The position numbers and the translations under genes were made by a program. The notes under the pieces were generated by a model that was not told the origin of the DNA, searched no databases, and saw only the letters and a program-made list of their open reading frames with translations. A stretch of 53,084 nt of DNA from an uncultured Clostridia bacterium (GTDB lineage: Bacteria > Bacillota > Clostridia > Oscillospirales > Acutalibacteraceae), in assembly GCA_946183365.1 (NCBI GenBank), contig CAMHAH010000020.1, positions 1-53,084 of the forward strand, in the 5' to 3' direction. This document shows, piece after piece, positions 8,553 through 18,023 of this stretch; within the stretch, counting starts at the first letter, position 1; each line of letters opens with the position of its first letter.

Positions 8553-9143
8553 TCAATACCCTTTCGGCTCACGCATGAGGATCGCTCTGCACGGCGACGC
8601 CTCGAGACCTTTCATCTTGAGCGGAAGCGCGGCCAAGGTATAATCTCCGTCCTCGATACCCTCGAGGTACAGCCCCTCCAATACCGCTACGCCTGCTCTG
8701 GCAAGCTCCAGATGAGGCATATGCTCATCAAACGGCGGAGCTATGGACATAGCGTCGGTGCCGACAAGCACCAGCTTGCTGTCAGCTATCACGCGAGCCG
8801 CCGAAACGCTCAGAAAAGCCTTGCCCGAGCCGTGGAATATCAGCCTCTTGTTGCAGTGAGGCAGCAGGCGCTCCATATCCTCACCCGTAAGTATTCCGTC
8901 GATAGTCACTACCGTACACTTGCCGCAGAAATGAGATATCCTCATAGAACCGATGTCCGCGCCCTCTTCGTCATAATGCAGAGGCGCGTCGATATGGGTA
9001 GCCGCGTGAGTACACATACTCACTGTCGACAGATTATAGCGGCTGTCATCACCTATAGTGCTGATAAATCTGCTCTTCGGCTGAGGGTCGCCCTCATATA
9101 CAGGCGCCGAAAAAAGCTCTCTGCTGATATCATACAGTAACAT
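8553..9143 (-). CDS. Cyclase-family metal-dependent hydrolase (KynB-like)
   Basis: 196 aa; ATG 9143 with GGAGG 6 nt upstream. It belongs to the cyclase / kynurenine formamidase family (PF04199 as I know it). The metal-site signature H-x-x-x-H-x-D-x-x-x-H is present as HAATHIDAPLHY (H46, H50, D52, H56), and LVGTDAMSI and FDEHMPHLEL match other family blocks. The family hydrolyses amides or cyclic compounds with Mn/Zn. No tryptophan-degradation genes are near, so calling it kynurenine formamidase would go beyond the evidence. It lies between the ribosomal operon terminator and the lipoprotein promoter, so it is probably monocistronic. Confidence 0.82.
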   Translation of the reverse strand: MLLYDISRELFSAPVYEGDPQPKSRFISTIGDDSRYNLSTVSMCTHAATHIDAPLHYDEEGADIGSMRISHFCGKCTVVTIDGILTGEDMERLLPHCNKRLIFHGSGKAFLSVSAARVIADSKLVLVGTDAMSIAPPFDEHMPHLELARAGVAVLEGLYLEGIEDGDYTLAALPLKMKGLEASPCRAILMREPKGY

Positions 9144-9406
9144 ACTCGCTCCTCCGTTCTTATCATTATTACGGCATAATACCGCATATTACACCTATTA
9201 TACTGTCATTATACCACATCTTGACAAAAAATAAAGAACTTTATATGAACAAAGTTGTAACATTGTAAGAACGCGTTTGATCATATACCTCTGTTTATCA
9301 GTATCATTTTTCAGTTATGACCTATGATCATAGCTGCAAAAGCGCTGCGTTTCTCTCTGTCCGCTGTTGAACGATGATCGGAGACCTCATTATCAATTCC
9401 GCGCAC
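9144..9406. promoter_or_regulatory. Intergenic region with probable promoter of the cyclase gene
   Basis: Two minus-strand TATAAT hexamers (9213-9208 and 9202-9197) sit 54-70 bp before the ATG at 9143. The -35 is weak: CTTTAT at 17 bp for the first, or TTGTCA at 19 bp for the second. A perfect 12-bp palindrome, CTATGATCATAG, occurs at 9322-9333. No ORF here is convincing. Confidence 0.4.
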
Positions 9407-9436
9407 GAAAAAGCCCTGCCGGATACGGCAGGGCTT
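9407..9436 (-). terminator. Terminator of the S10-spc-alpha operon
   Basis: An 11-bp perfect stem AAGCCCTGCCG / CGGCAGGGCTT with a four-base loop (9411-9436), followed on the minus strand by TTTTTC. It lies 27 bp past the rplQ stop. Confidence 0.92.
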
Positions 9437-9463
9437 GTACTCTGTAAATATCAGATATCGCTA

Positions 9464-9805
9464 TCAGATAAGCTCGATGATAGCCATCTCGGCAGCGTCG
9501 CCGCGACGGGGACCGATCTTAGTGATGCGTGTATAACCGCCGTTGCGGTCAGCATACTTGGGCGCGATCTCCTTAAAGAGCTTGGTAGCGACGTCCTCTT
9601 TTGTGATGAACGCCATAACCTGTCTCTTGTTAGCGAGCGTATCCTTCTTAGCAATAGTAATCATCTTCTCCGCCATGGAGGCTGTCTCCTTGGCGCGGGT
9701 AAGAGTGGTCTCGATCTTACCGTTCTCGAGCAAGAAAGTAACGAGAGCTCTCAGCATAGCCAGACGAGCGTCGGTAGCTCTGCCCAGTTTTCTTGTACCC
9801 GGCAT
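9464..9805 (-). CDS. rplQ: 50S ribosomal protein L17
   Basis: 113 aa, normal length, starting MPGTRKLGR with AAAGGAG upstream. Binds 23S rRNA near the exit-tunnel side of the large subunit. [26 protein letters not shown] core and the C-terminal [13 protein letters not shown] block are both present. Last gene of the ribosomal operon, 62 bp after rpoA and directly before the terminator. Confidence 0.97.
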   Translation of the reverse strand: MPGTRKLGRATDARLAMLRALVTFLLENGKIETTLTRAKETASMAEKMITIAKKDTLANKRQVMAFITKEDVATKLFKEIAPKYADRNGGYTRITKIGPRRGDAAEMAIIELI

Positions 9806-9867
9806 TTATGTTCACTCCTTTCGGGATTTCCTTACAGACAGCGCCGTAAGGTAAACAAATCTTAAAA

Positions 9868-10821
9868 TTATTCGTCCTCTTTACGCAGGCTGAAGCCGAG
9901 CGTATCGAGCTTGAAGACTACTTCCTCGAGCGACTTGCGGCCGAGGTTGCGAACCTTCATCATATCTTCCTCAGACTTAGAGATAAGGTCCTCTACGGTG
10001 TTGATACCCGCGCGCTTGAGGCAGTTGAAAGAACGTACGGAGAGATCGAGCTCTTCGATAGTCATCTCGAGCACCTTCTCCTTGCCCTTATCATCCTTCT
10101 CAACCATGATCTCAGTGTTGAAGCCTCTGTCAGAGAGGTTGACAAAGAGGTTGAGGTGCTCGGTCAGTACCTTAGCCGCTAAGGATACAGCCTCCTGAGC
10201 GTTGATGACGCCGTTGGTCCATACGCTGAGGGTGAGCTTATCATAGTCGGTGATCTGACCTACACGGGTGTTGTCAACCGTATAGTTGACCTTGAGGACA
10301 GGGGTATAGATGGAGTCGATCGGAAGCACGCCGATGACCTCGTTGCCCGCGATGAGCTTGTTCTTCTCAGCGGGTACATAGCCTCTGCCTTTATCGAGGG
10401 TGATCTCCATGTTCAGCACAGCGCCGTCCGCGAGAGAGGCGATATGCAGCTCGGGATTGAGGATCTCAACTTCGCTGTCGCACTTGATGCTCTCAGCGGT
10501 GACCTCGCAAGGACCCTCGGCTGAAATCTCAACGACCTTGGGGCCGTTGGAGTGGAGTTTAGCTACCAAGCTCTTCATGTTCAGAACGATCTCGGTGACG
10601 TCCTCTTTGACGCCGGGGATAGTAGAGAACTCGTGAAGAACTCCGTCAATCTTGATCGATGTAACGGCTACGCCCTCTAAAGAGGAGAGCAGTACGCGTC
10701 TCAGAGAGTTGCCCAGAGTATTGCCGAAGCCTCGCTCAAGGGGCTCAACCACAAATCTGCCGTACTTACCGTCCGAAGATAATTCTTCTGTATCAATTCT
10801 GGGTTTTTCTATCTCTATCAT
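9868..10821 (-). CDS. rpoA: RNA polymerase alpha subunit
   Basis: 317 aa; ATG 10821 with AAGGAGG. The N-terminal domain (1-230) has the dimerisation block [17 protein letters not shown]. The C-terminal domain (about 245-317) has [20 protein letters not shown] and [11 protein letters not shown], the helix-hairpin-helix that binds UP elements and activators. Full length and intact. A 161-bp gap separates it from rpsD. Confidence 0.98.
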   Translation of the reverse strand: MIEIEKPRIDTEELSSDGKYGRFVVEPLERGFGNTLGNSLRRVLLSSLEGVAVTSIKIDGVLHEFSTIPGVKEDVTEIVLNMKSLVAKLHSNGPKVVEISAEGPCEVTAESIKCDSEVEILNPELHIASLADGAVLNMEITLDKGRGYVPAEKNKLIAGNEVIGVLPIDSIYTPVLKVNYTVDNTRVGQITDYDKLTLSVWTNGVINAQEAVSLAAKVLTEHLNLFVNLSDRGFNTEIMVEKDDKGKEKVLEMTIEELDLSVRSFNCLKRAGINTVEDLISKSEEDMMKVRNLGRKSLEEVVFKLDTLGFSLRKEDE

Positions 10822-10906
10822 TAGCGAATTCCTCCTTAAATTTTTAGCTGCGCGAAAACGATCTCGGACCGTTACGCGATGCCCGGGTATATAAGGTTCA
10901 CCCTCA

Positions 10907-10971
10907 GCCGCATTGCGGCAGCTCTCTTATACAGAGACGATATACACGGGCGCGGTGTCGGCAGAGCCGAC
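10907..10971 (-). repeat. Two hairpins in the rpsD-rpoA gap
   Basis: GCCGC-N3-GCGGC (10907-10919) and GTCGGC-AGA-GCCGAC (10957-10971) lie in the 161-bp gap. Neither is followed by a T run on the minus strand, so they look like mRNA processing or stability elements rather than terminators. Confidence 0.5.
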
Positions 10972-10982
10972 CGGCGTACAAA

Positions 10983-11579
10983 TTACTTGGAGTACAACTC
11001 GACGATGAGGTGTTCCTCAACAGGATAGTCGATATCGTCACGCTGGGGCAGCGCGATGACCTTGCCGCTGAGCTTGTCGGTCTTTTCGAGCCACTTGGGG
11101 ATGAGGACCGCTACATCGCTCTCAACGAGAGCCTTGAAGCGGTTTGTATCCTTAGAGCCGTCAGAGACAGCGATCTCGTCGCCGACCTTAATGATATAAG
11201 AGGGAATATTAACCTTCTTGCCGTTTACTGTGAAATGAGCGTGGTTAACGAGCTGGCGGGCCTCACGGCGGGTAGCCGCTAAGCCGAGACGGTAAACAAC
11301 GTTGTCGAGTCTGCGCTCAACGAGAGAGAGCAGGTTCTCACCTGTCTTGCCTTCCATCTTCTCTGCCTTCTCATAATACATACGGAACTGCTTCTCGAGG
11401 ATGCCGTAGATAAACTTTACCTTCTGCTTCTCAGTCAGCTGGATACCGTATTCGCTCTGCTTTCTTCTCATCTTGCCGCCGGGGTTACGGTTAGATGTCT
11501 TCTTGGAGTAACCCATAACAGCGGGTGAAATGCCCAGCGCTCTGCAGCGCTTAGCGATAGGCTGTGAATTTTTAGCCAT
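10983..11579 (-). CDS. rpsD: 30S ribosomal protein S4
   Basis: 198 aa. Primary 16S rRNA binder, and a translational autoregulator of the alpha operon in several bacteria. The S4 RNA-binding domain is visible as ERRLDNVVYRLGLAATRREA. The N-terminus lacks the Cys4 zinc site of many S4 proteins; only one Cys remains there (RCRALGISPAVMGYS), so this is a zinc-independent form. Confidence 0.97.
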   Translation of the reverse strand: MAKNSQPIAKRCRALGISPAVMGYSKKTSNRNPGGKMRRKQSEYGIQLTEKQKVKFIYGILEKQFRMYYEKAEKMEGKTGENLLSLVERRLDNVVYRLGLAATRREARQLVNHAHFTVNGKKVNIPSYIIKVGDEIAVSDGSKDTNRFKALVESDVAVLIPKWLEKTDKLSGKVIALPQRDDIDYPVEEHLIVELYSK

Positions 11580-11601
11580 GATCTATATCCTCCTTATTCT
11601 T

Positions 11602-12003
11602 TTATACACGTCTTCTCTTGGGAGGACGGCATCCGTTGTGCGGGATGGGGGTAACGTCTTTGATCATTGTGACCTCGAGACCTGCGGTCTGCAGAGCGCG
11701 GATAGCCGCCTCACGACCCTGGCCGGGGCCCTTTACAAAGACCTCAACGCTCTTCATACCGTGCTCCATAGCAACCTTAGCGGCTGTCTCCGCTGCGGAC
11801 TGAGCCGCGAAGGGAGTAGATTTACGGGAGCCGCGGAAGCCCAGCTCACCGGCTGAAGCCCAAGAGATTGCGTTGCCCTGTGTATCGGATATAGTAACGA
11901 TCGTGTTGTTAAAGGTAGACTGAATATGCGCCGAGCCCTTTTCGATATTCTTTCTCTCACGGCGGCGGCGGATAGGAGCCTTCTTACCTGTTTTAACTGC
12001 CAT
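11602..12003 (-). CDS. rpsK: 30S ribosomal protein S11
   Basis: 133 aa, part of the small-subunit platform. Conserved [20 protein letters not shown] and the C-terminal [16 protein letters not shown] are intact. 22 bp before rpsD, 13 bp after rpsM. Confidence 0.98.
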   Translation of the reverse strand: MAVKTGKKAPIRRRRERKNIEKGSAHIQSTFNNTIVTISDTQGNAISWASAGELGFRGSRKSTPFAAQSAAETAAKVAMEHGMKSVEVFVKGPGQGREAAIRALQTAGLEVTMIKDVTPIPHNGCRPPKRRRV

Positions 12004-12016
12004 TTAATTGCCCTCC

Positions 12017-12385
12017 TTACTTCTTCTTGTTAGCCATAGTCTTACGGGGGCCTTTGCGGGTACGAGCGTTTGTCTTTGAACGCTGACCTCTTACGGGGAG
12101 ACCCTTTCTGTGGCGAACACCGCGGTAACTACCGATTTCGATAAGTCTCTTGATGTCAAAAGCGATATCACGACGGAGATCACCCTCAACTCGGCAATTA
12201 TGGTCAATATATTCTCTTAATTTTGAAACATCTTCTTCGGTGAGATCACGAACGCGTGTGTCGGGATTTACACCTGTTGCTGCAATAATGTCTGTAGCGG
12301 TTTTGCGGCCGATACCGTAGATATAAGTGAGTCCGATTTCAACTCGCTTGTCACGGGGTAAGTCAACACCTGCTATACGAGCCAT
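12017..12385 (-). CDS. rpsM: 30S ribosomal protein S13
   Basis: 122 aa, head protein contacting the large subunit (B1 bridge) and P-site t[23 protein letters not shown] and [20 protein letters not shown] are diagnostic. Start supported by GGAGG. A 142-bp gap with a short inverted-repeat element separates it from rpmJ. Confidence 0.98.
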   Translation of the reverse strand: MARIAGVDLPRDKRVEIGLTYIYGIGRKTATDIIAATGVNPDTRVRDLTEEDVSKLREYIDHNCRVEGDLRRDIAFDIKRLIEIGSYRGVRHRKGLPVRGQRSKTNARTRKGPRKTMANKKK

Positions 12386-12440
12386 TTAGCGCACCTCCAT
12401 TTAGATTAAATAATAGTTTAGTTTGTGTGAAAACTCTGTC

Positions 12441-12509
12441 GAATAATGAAGCCGAAAGCGATTTATACATATCGCGTGAGAGCATAGCCCCTCAGCCGTT
12501 CATTATTCA
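12441..12509. repeat. Short element with GAATAATGAA terminal inverted repeats
   Basis: GAATAATGAAGCC at 12441-12453 faces GCCGTTCATTATTC ending at 12509, giving 10-bp inverted ends around about 45 bp in the rpmJ-rpsM gap. A related motif, TTCATTATTCGTTATTCAC, occurs in the rplB-rplW gap near 23178-23194. Confidence 0.5.
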
Positions 12510-12527
12510 CCGCGAGCAAAGCGGGTC

Positions 12528-12641
12528 TTAGCCCTGTCTCTGCTTATGCTTGGGGTTCTCGCAGATTACCATTACCTTACCGTGTCTCTTGATAACCTTG
12601 CACTTTTCACACATTTTCTTTACTGAAGGTCTGACTTTCAT
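12528..12641 (-). CDS. rpmJ: 50S ribosomal protein L36, zinc type
   Basis: 37 aa (begins [19 protein letters not shown]), too short for common ORF cut-offs but unmistakable. The zinc ligands C11, C14, C27 and H32 are all present, so this is the zinc-binding form. Usual position between infA and rpsM. Confidence 0.97.
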   Translation of the reverse strand: MKVRPSVKKMCEKCKVIKRHGKVMVICENPKHKQRQG

Positions 12642-12677
12642 CAATATCATTCCTTTCCTTCTTAGTAAGATGATGTC

Positions 12678-12697
12678 GGCTTCCCTTTAAGGGAGCC
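12678..12697. repeat. CCCTT/AAGGG hairpin in the infA-rpmJ gap
   Basis: Imperfect palindrome GGCTTCCCTTTAAGGGAGCC. It resembles the first arm pair of the larger repeats at 31764-31812 and 43685-43769. Confidence 0.45.
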
Positions 12698-12707
12698 GGA
12701 GGCGTTT

Positions 12708-12926
12708 TTATTTTGTACGCCATGTGATCCTGCCGCGGGTGAGATCATAGGGCGACATCTCTACAGTCACCTTATCACCCGGGAGAATACGGATGAAGTT
12801 CATTCTCAGCTTGCCTGAGATAACGGCCAGTATCTTATGGCCGTTGGGGAGCTCTACGTTGAACTGAGCGTTCGGCAGAGCCTCGGTCACGATACCCTCA
12901 ATTTCGATAACGTCCTGTTTTGACAT
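12708..12926 (-). CDS. infA: Translation initiation factor IF-1
   Basis: 72 aa, a single S1-like OB fold. [34 protein letters not shown] and the C-terminal [13 protein letters not shown] are canonical. Binds the A site of the 30S subunit with IF-2 and IF-3. 3 bp after the KOW gene. Confidence 0.98.
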   Translation of the reverse strand: MSKQDVIEIEGIVTEALPNAQFNVELPNGHKILAVISGKLRMNFIRILPGDKVTVEMSPYDLTRGRITWRTK

Positions 12927-12929
12927 GAC

Positions 12930-13184
12930 TTAACCCTCCTGTGAATAGTCTTTAGAAAAGTCTTTCAGAATAATTCGTAGTTGTCGGTTTGTTGTAAAGC
13001 AATCGATAACGGTCGCGGTAGGCTGCAAGTGGATGACGTTCTTGCGCTTCGGCTTCTCTAAGGGGCGGCGCTTGCCGTCCGCTATGAGCACCGTACGCGG
13101 ATCGATGATCTGTGTCACCGCGAACGCCTTGCCCTTATCGCGTCCCGCTTTAGCGATGACAACAGAGCCTTTAGTGATATTCAT
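12930..13184 (-). CDS. KOW-domain RNA-binding protein (L14e/L6e/L27e-like)
   Basis: 84 aa from ATG 13184, which opens the conserved MNITKGSVVIAKAGRDKGKA KOW motif; the longer frame extends into map and lacks a better start. Firmicutes often carry such a KOW protein, related to eukaryal/archaeal L14e/L27e, between map and infA. Probably a ribosome-associated RNA binder. Starts 5 bp after the map stop and ends 3 bp before infA, so coupled to both. Confidence 0.85.
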   Translation of the reverse strand: MNITKGSVVIAKAGRDKGKAFAVTQIIDPRTVLIADGKRRPLEKPKRKNVIHLQPTATVIDCFTTNRQLRIILKDFSKDYSQEG

Positions 13185-13189
13185 AATGA

Positions 13190-13942
13190 TCAATCCAATA
13201 AGGTCATGATACGCGGACCGTCGGGAGTGATACATACGGTGTGCTCAAAGTGAGCCGCTAAGGAGCCGTCTACAGTGACGGCGGTCCAATCATCGTCAAG
13301 TATCTTTACCCTGTAGCCGCCTAAGGTTATCATCGGTTCGATTGCGATCGTCATGCCCGGTATGAGGCGAGGGCCTCTGCCGGGTGTACCGTAGTTGGGG
13401 ATACTCGGATCTTCATGCAGTTTCGTACCTACGCCGTGGCCGGTAAAATCCCGTACCACCCCGTAGCCACGAGGTTCGACATACCTCTGCACAGCGCTGC
13501 CGATATCGCCTACGCGATTACCCGCCTGCGCCGCCTTTATTCCCTCATAAAGGCTCTCCTCGGTGACCTTCAGAAGGAGCTGAGCCTCTTTGCTGATGTC
13601 GCCGCAGGGGAAGGTATAAGCGTTGTCGCCGTGATATCCGTGCATTCCTGCCATGATATCTATCGACACTATATCTCCCTGTCTGAGGACAGTTTTTTTG
13701 CTCGGTATGCCATGGACTACCACACTGTTCACTGAGATACAGGTAGATGCCGGATAGCCGTTGTAACCGAGGGTGGAGGGCACTCCGCCCTCACCCTCGA
13801 TAAACTTTTTTACAGCTTTGTCGATCTCAATAGTCGACACGCCCGGCTCGACCATCTCTCCCGCGAGCTTCAGAGCCCGCGCGGACAGTGTACACGCGTC
13901 CTGCATTTTTTGTATTTCACGTGCGGTCTTGACAACAATCAT
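13190..13942 (-). CDS. map: Methionine aminopeptidase type I
   Basis: 250 aa. Removes N-terminal Met from new proteins using a dinuclear metal site. The five ligands are in place: Asp in SIDIMAGM, Asp in GYHGDNAYTF, His in FTGHGVGTKLHEDP, Glu in AIEPM, Glu in AHFEHTV; the substrate His is in VVHGIP. No N-terminal SH3/zinc extension. The start lies 2 bp after the adk stop. Confidence 0.97.
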   Translation of the reverse strand: MIVVKTAREIQKMQDACTLSARALKLAGEMVEPGVSTIEIDKAVKKFIEGEGGVPSTLGYNGYPASTCISVNSVVVHGIPSKKTVLRQGDIVSIDIMAGMHGYHGDNAYTFPCGDISKEAQLLLKVTEESLYEGIKAAQAGNRVGDIGSAVQRYVEPRGYGVVRDFTGHGVGTKLHEDPSIPNYGTPGRGPRLIPGMTIAIEPMITLGGYRVKILDDDWTAVTVDGSLAAHFEHTVCITPDGPRIMTLLD

Positions 13943-13944
13943 GC

Positions 13945-14577
13945 TTAAGCCTCGAGTGCCTCAAAGGTGAGCCTTGTGGTCTCTTCTACGGAGCTTGCAC
14001 CCTCTACCACATAGAGCTTGCCCTGCTTCTCATAGTAATCCTTGAGAGGCTCGGTCTCTTTGTGATAGATATCAAGGCGGGCCTTGACTGTGTCAGGATG
14101 GTCGTCCTTGCGCTGAATAAGGGCGCCCGCGCAATCATCGCACACACCCTCTACCTTGGGCTTCAAGCTCTCGGTATGATAGGGTCTGCCGCATTTCTCG
14201 CACACGCGGCGTCCGGACAGACGGTTTACGATTACGTCGTCGGCGACCTCGATGTCGATCACCTTGTCGATCTCGATACCCATTTCGTCCAGAGCCTCGG
14301 CCTGAGGGATGGTACGGGGGAAGCCGTCGAGGATGAAGCCGTCTTTGCAGTCATCCTCGGCGAGACGCTCTCTGATGATGCCGATAACGACCTCATCGGG
14401 AACGAGCTGACCCGCGTCGATGAAGGACTTAGCCTTCAAGCCCATCTCTGTACCGCTCTTCAGCGCGGCACGGATGATGTTACCCGTGCTGATCTGGGGA
14501 ATATTCAAGCGCTCGCTGATTACAGCTGCCTGAGTGCCTTTGCCGGCACCGGGAGCGCCTAATAGGATAAGTTTCAT
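13945..14577 (-). CDS. adk: Adenylate kinase with zinc-binding lid
   Basis: 210 aa. ATP + AMP = 2 ADP. P-loop GAPGAGKGTQ at residues 7-16, AMP-site ISTGNIIRAAL, and DGFPRT. The lid (about 125-160) carries C-x-x-C...C-x-x-C (CEKCGRPYH, CDDC), the structural zinc site typical of Gram-positive long-form Adk. Start supported by AAGGAG. Confidence 0.98.
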   Translation of the reverse strand: MKLILLGAPGAGKGTQAAVISERLNIPQISTGNIIRAALKSGTEMGLKAKSFIDAGQLVPDEVVIGIIRERLAEDDCKDGFILDGFPRTIPQAEALDEMGIEIDKVIDIEVADDVIVNRLSGRRVCEKCGRPYHTESLKPKVEGVCDDCAGALIQRKDDHPDTVKARLDIYHKETEPLKDYYEKQGKLYVVEGASSVEETTRLTFEALEA

Positions 14578-14593
14578 GCTTTATCTCCTTTTA

Positions 14594-15937
14594 TCAATCA
14601 AGGAAGCCCTTATAATGACGCATCATCATCTGGCTTTCGAGCTGCTTAGCTGTATCCAGAGCAACGCCGACGATAATGATTACGGAGGTACCGCCCATAG
14701 ACAGGCCGTACAGACCGGTAAAGTCGGAGTACAGGATCGGGAACAGCGCGATAACAGCCAGGAACAGAGCGCCGATCAGGGTGATTCTTGAGAGTATCTT
14801 AGCGATGAAGTCAGCTGTAGGTCTGCCGGGACGGATACCGGGGATGGTACCGTTGTTCTGCTTGAGGTTGTTAGCCATCTCTACGGGATTATACTGGATA
14901 GTGGTGTAGAAATAAGCGAACGCCAGGATCAGTATGAAGTAGAGTACGGCATACAGCCAGCCGGATGTCTTGAACGCATTCAGGAAACCGTGCCAGAAGC
15001 TGCCCTCGGGCGGATTTGCGAACAGCTGGATTGTGCTGGGGATAGAAAGGATGGATGAAGCGAAGATGATAGGCATAACGCCGCCCAGAGCTACCTTGAT
15101 AGGCAGATGAGTGGACTGGCCGCCGTACATCTTTCTGCCGACAACGCGCTTCGCGTACTGTATTGGGATCCTTCTCTCCGCGTCCTGCATGAAGGTGATG
15201 AACCAAACAACAGCAAGGAAGAGGATGACCCAGAGCGGAACAAAGATATAGAACTGGGTGCTGCCCTGAGCGCCGAGGTTCCAGTACTGAGCGAGGAGGT
15301 TGACGGTATAGGGAAGTCTGGCGATGATGCCGGCGAACAGCAGGATGGATATACCGTTTCCGATGCCGTTCTTGTTGATCTGCTCACCGAGCCACATGAT
15401 CAGCGCGGTACCCGCGGTAAACGCGAAGATGATAACGATAGCGCTGAACCACATCGAGAAGCCCTCGGTGTACTTGGCGATAGGCAGACCGGTGGCGGTG
15501 TCGCCCTGAGTGTCGATGGTGTTCTTCAGGAAGAAGTAGTATGCTGTACCCTGAATAAGACCTAAGCCGACAGTTACATATCTTGTGATAGCGGCGATCT
15601 TCTTTCTGCCCTCTTCGCCCTCTTTTGAGAGGCGCTCAAGGGGAGGGATCGCTACGCACAGCAGCTGCATGATAATGGAGCTGTTGATGTAGGGAGTGAT
15701 ACCCATAGCAAAGATCGTTGCGTTTGCGAACGCGCCGCCGGAGAGGGTGTTCAGGTAGCCGACGAGTGTATCGTCTACGCCCTGAGCGTTGCCCATAACG
15801 TTAGCGAGTGCGTCCATGTTCAAAAACGGAACAGGGATTACCGAACCGATTCTGAATATAATGACAATTAACAGCGTGAAGAGAATCTTCTTACGCAGAT
15901 CCGGGATAGACCAGGCGTTTTTGATTGTTTGAAACAA
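14594..15937 (-). CDS. secY: Preprotein translocase subunit SecY
   Basis: 447 aa, ten membrane segments, core channel of the Sec translocon. Diagnostic blocks are NGIGNGISILLFAGI and the C-terminal QYNPVEMANNLKQNNGTIPG. Start is TTG at 15937: it follows GAGGTGAT at correct spacing and abuts the rplO stop (TAA immediately followed by TTG), implying termination-reinitiation coupling. The next in-frame Met would remove the first membrane helix. Confidence 0.96.
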   Translation of the reverse strand: MFQTIKNAWSIPDLRKKILFTLLIVIIFRIGSVIPVPFLNMDALANVMGNAQGVDDTLVGYLNTLSGGAFANATIFAMGITPYINSSIIMQLLCVAIPPLERLSKEGEEGRKKIAAITRYVTVGLGLIQGTAYYFFLKNTIDTQGDTATGLPIAKYTEGFSMWFSAIVIIFAFTAGTALIMWLGEQINKNGIGNGISILLFAGIIARLPYTVNLLAQYWNLGAQGSTQFYIFVPLWVILFLAVVWFITFMQDAERRIPIQYAKRVVGRKMYGGQSTHLPIKVALGGVMPIIFASSILSIPSTIQLFANPPEGSFWHGFLNAFKTSGWLYAVLYFILILAFAYFYTTIQYNPVEMANNLKQNNGTIPGIRPGRPTADFIAKILSRITLIGALFLAVIALFPILYSDFTGLYGLSMGGTSVIIIVGVALDTAKQLESQMMMRHYKGFLD

Positions 15938-16378
15938 TTAAATCACCTCAGTCTTTCCGCCGGCAGCCTCGATCTTAGCGACAGCGCCCTTGGAGAACGC
16001 GTTGGCCTTGACTGTTAGCTTCTTTGTAAGTGTGCCGTTGGAAAGAATCTTTACGCCGTCAAAGGAGTTCTTGACGATACCCTTCTCGGTAAGCGCAGCG
16101 ATATCTACAACAGCGCCGTCCTCAAACTTGTTGAGAGTGCCTACATTGATAGCAACGATATCCTGTCTGAAGATATTGTTGAAGCCACGCTTAGGGATAC
16201 GTCTCTGCAGCGGCATCTGACCGCCCTCAAAGCCTACGCGCATACCCTTACCGGATCTCGCCTTCTGTCCCTTGTGACCTTTACCGGCAGTCTTGCCCCA
16301 GCCTGAACCGTGACCTCTGCCGATTCTCTTAACCTGCTTTTTGGAACCCTCTGCGGGTGATAAATCGTGAAGTTTCAT
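15938..16378 (-). CDS. rplO: 50S ribosomal protein L15
   Basis: 146 aa. N-terminal Gly/Lys/Arg-rich extension ([20 protein letters not shown]) penetrates 23S rRNA, followed by the globular C-terminal domain. Its last codons contain the ribosome binding site of secY. Confidence 0.97.
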   Translation of the reverse strand: MKLHDLSPAEGSKKQVKRIGRGHGSGWGKTAGKGHKGQKARSGKGMRVGFEGGQMPLQRRIPKRGFNNIFRQDIVAINVGTLNKFEDGAVVDIAALTEKGIVKNSFDGVKILSNGTLTKKLTVKANAFSKGAVAKIEAAGGKTEVI

Positions 16379-16392
16379 TTGTTCGCACCTCC

Positions 16393-16563
16393 TTAGTCAT
16401 TCTCAACCACTACGAGGTGGATAATCTTCTGTACCTTACCCTTAGTAGCCGCGTTATCGGGCTGCTCAGTGGTGTCGCCGATCTTCTTGAGACCCAGAGA
16501 ATAAGCGGTAGCAATCTGATCCTTCTTGGAGCCGATAAGGCTCTTAACCAACTTGATTTTCAT
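16393..16563 (-). CDS. rpmD: 50S ribosomal protein L30
   Basis: 56 aa ([20 protein letters not shown]...), standard bacterial L30 length and position between rpsE and rplO. ATG 16563 follows AAGGAGG. A short gene that a length filter would miss. Confidence 0.97.
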   Translation of the reverse strand: MKIKLVKSLIGSKKDQIATAYSLGLKKIGDTTEQPDNAATKGKVQKIIHLVVVEND

Positions 16564-16575
16564 GTAGCCGCCTCC

Positions 16576-17076
16576 TTACAGAATCTCTTTTACGGACTTA
16601 CCGCGTACACGCGCTACCTCTTCGGCTGTGCGCAGAGCGCCCAGACCCTGGAGAGTAGCTCTTACAACGTTGCAGGGGTTGTTAGAGCGGAGAGCCTTTG
16701 TACGGATGTCCTTGATACCGACAGCCTCAACAACTGCACGAACGGGGCCGCCGGCGATAACGCCGGTACCGGGAGCGGCGGGCTTCATCAGAACCCTGCC
16801 CGCGCCGTAGGCGCCGATAATCTCGTGCGGAATTGTTGTGCCCTTGAGGGCTACTGTCATAAGGTGCTTTTTAGCGTCCTCTATTCCCTTGCGGATCGCG
16901 TCGGGAACTTCACCGGCCTTGCCGATACCGAAGCCTACGGTGCCGTTGCCGTCGCCTACGACTACGAGGGCTGCGAATTTCATTACGCGGCCGCCCTTAA
17001 CGGTCTTTGATACGCGGTTGATAGCAACAACGCGCTCAGTCAGCTCCAGTGTAGATGCGTCAATAATATTAGCCAA
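16576..17076 (-). CDS. rpsE: 30S ribosomal protein S5
   Basis: 166 aa. Double-stranded RNA-binding N-domain ([40 protein letters not shown]) and the C-domain block [21 protein letters not shown] (here [20 protein letters not shown]). Start is TTG at 17076 with GGAGG 7 nt upstream; no in-frame ATG keeps the N-terminus. Confidence 0.96.
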   Translation of the reverse strand: MANIIDASTLELTERVVAINRVSKTVKGGRVMKFAALVVVGDGNGTVGFGIGKAGEVPDAIRKGIEDAKKHLMTVALKGTTIPHEIIGAYGAGRVLMKPAAPGTGVIAGGPVRAVVEAVGIKDIRTKALRSNNPCNVVRATLQGLGALRTAEEVARVRGKSVKEIL

Positions 17077-17093
17077 AGTAATTCCTCCAATCC

Positions 17094-17450
17094 TTAGAAA
17101 TTGAGGCCGCCCTCACGGGCGCCTTCGGCCAACGCTTGTACACGGCCGTGATAGATGTTACCGCCTCTGTCGAATACGACGTCGGTGATGTTCTTTTCTT
17201 TAGCGCGCTCAGCGATGAGCTTGCCTACAGCTTTTGCAGCCTCTTTGTTGCCGCCGCCTTCTATGGTCTTATCGAGAGAAGAAGCGCTGCACAGGGTAAC
17301 GCCCTTTACATCGTCGATGATCTGAGCATAGATGTTGTTAGTGGAGCGGAACACACAAAGGCGGGGACACTCGGCTGTGCCGCTTAACTTACCGCGTACT
17401 CTCTTGTGTCTCTTGACACGAGCAGCTTTAGAATCAGGTCTACTTACCAT
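17094..17450 (-). CDS. rplR: 50S ribosomal protein L18
   Basis: 118 aa, 5S rRNA-binding protein of the central protuberance. [20 protein letters not shown] and [20 protein letters not shown] are conserved. 17 bp before rpsE. Confidence 0.98.
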   Translation of the reverse strand: MVSRPDSKAARVKRHKRVRGKLSGTAECPRLCVFRSTNNIYAQIIDDVKGVTLCSASSLDKTIEGGGNKEAAKAVGKLIAERAKEKNITDVVFDRGGNIYHGRVQALAEGAREGGLNF

Positions 17451-17468
17451 TGTATTTTCACTCCTTTA

Positions 17469-18008
17469 TTAAGCCTTACCGGCCTTGCCTTCCTTACGGC
17501 GGATATATTCACCGGCATACTTGATGCCCTTACCCTTATAAGGCTCCGGCGGACGTTTCTCTCTGACCTCGGCAGCAAACTGACCTACCTTTTGCTTATC
17601 AATGCCGTGGATGATGATGCTGTTGGGGTTGGGGACCTCGATAGTGATGTCCTCGTTATCCTCCATGATCACCTGATGGCTGTATCCGATGTTCATAACG
17701 AGCTGCTTGCCCTGCTTCTGAACACGGTAACCAACGCCGTTTACCTCGAGCTCCTTCTTGTAGCCCTCGGTAACACCGATAACCATGTTGTGGATGATAG
17801 TACGGGTAAGTCCGTGCAGAGAGCGGTTCTGCTTCTCATCGTTCGGACGCTTTACCTCGATCACTGCCCCATTGATCTCAACAGTCATGTTGGGGTTGAC
17901 CTTCTGGGTAAGAGTACCCTTGGGGCCCTTGACTGTGATAACGCCGTTTTCGAATTTAGCTTCGACGCCGGCGGGAATATTTATAGGTTTTCTTCCAATT
18001 CGAGACAT
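17469..18008 (-). CDS. rplF: 50S ribosomal protein L6
   Basis: 179 aa, two tandem L6 folds. MSRIGRKPINIPAGVEAKFE and the C-terminal RKRPPEPYKGKGIKYA-type signature (EKRPPEPYKGKGIKYAGEYI) are clear. Sits near the GTPase-associated centre. Confidence 0.98.
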   Translation of the reverse strand: MSRIGRKPINIPAGVEAKFENGVITVKGPKGTLTQKVNPNMTVEINGAVIEVKRPNDEKQNRSLHGLTRTIIHNMVIGVTEGYKKELEVNGVGYRVQKQGKQLVMNIGYSHQVIMEDNEDITIEVPNPNSIIIHGIDKQKVGQFAAEVREKRPPEPYKGKGIKYAGEYIRRKEGKAGKA

Positions 18009-18023
18009 ATTCGCACCTCCTCT

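Noticed and set aside
9221..9249. Plus-strand TTGACA with a possible TATGAA -10 at 17 bp
   Set aside because: No plus-strand gene follows; the downstream plus-strand frame at 9374-9865 is the antisense shadow of rplQ.
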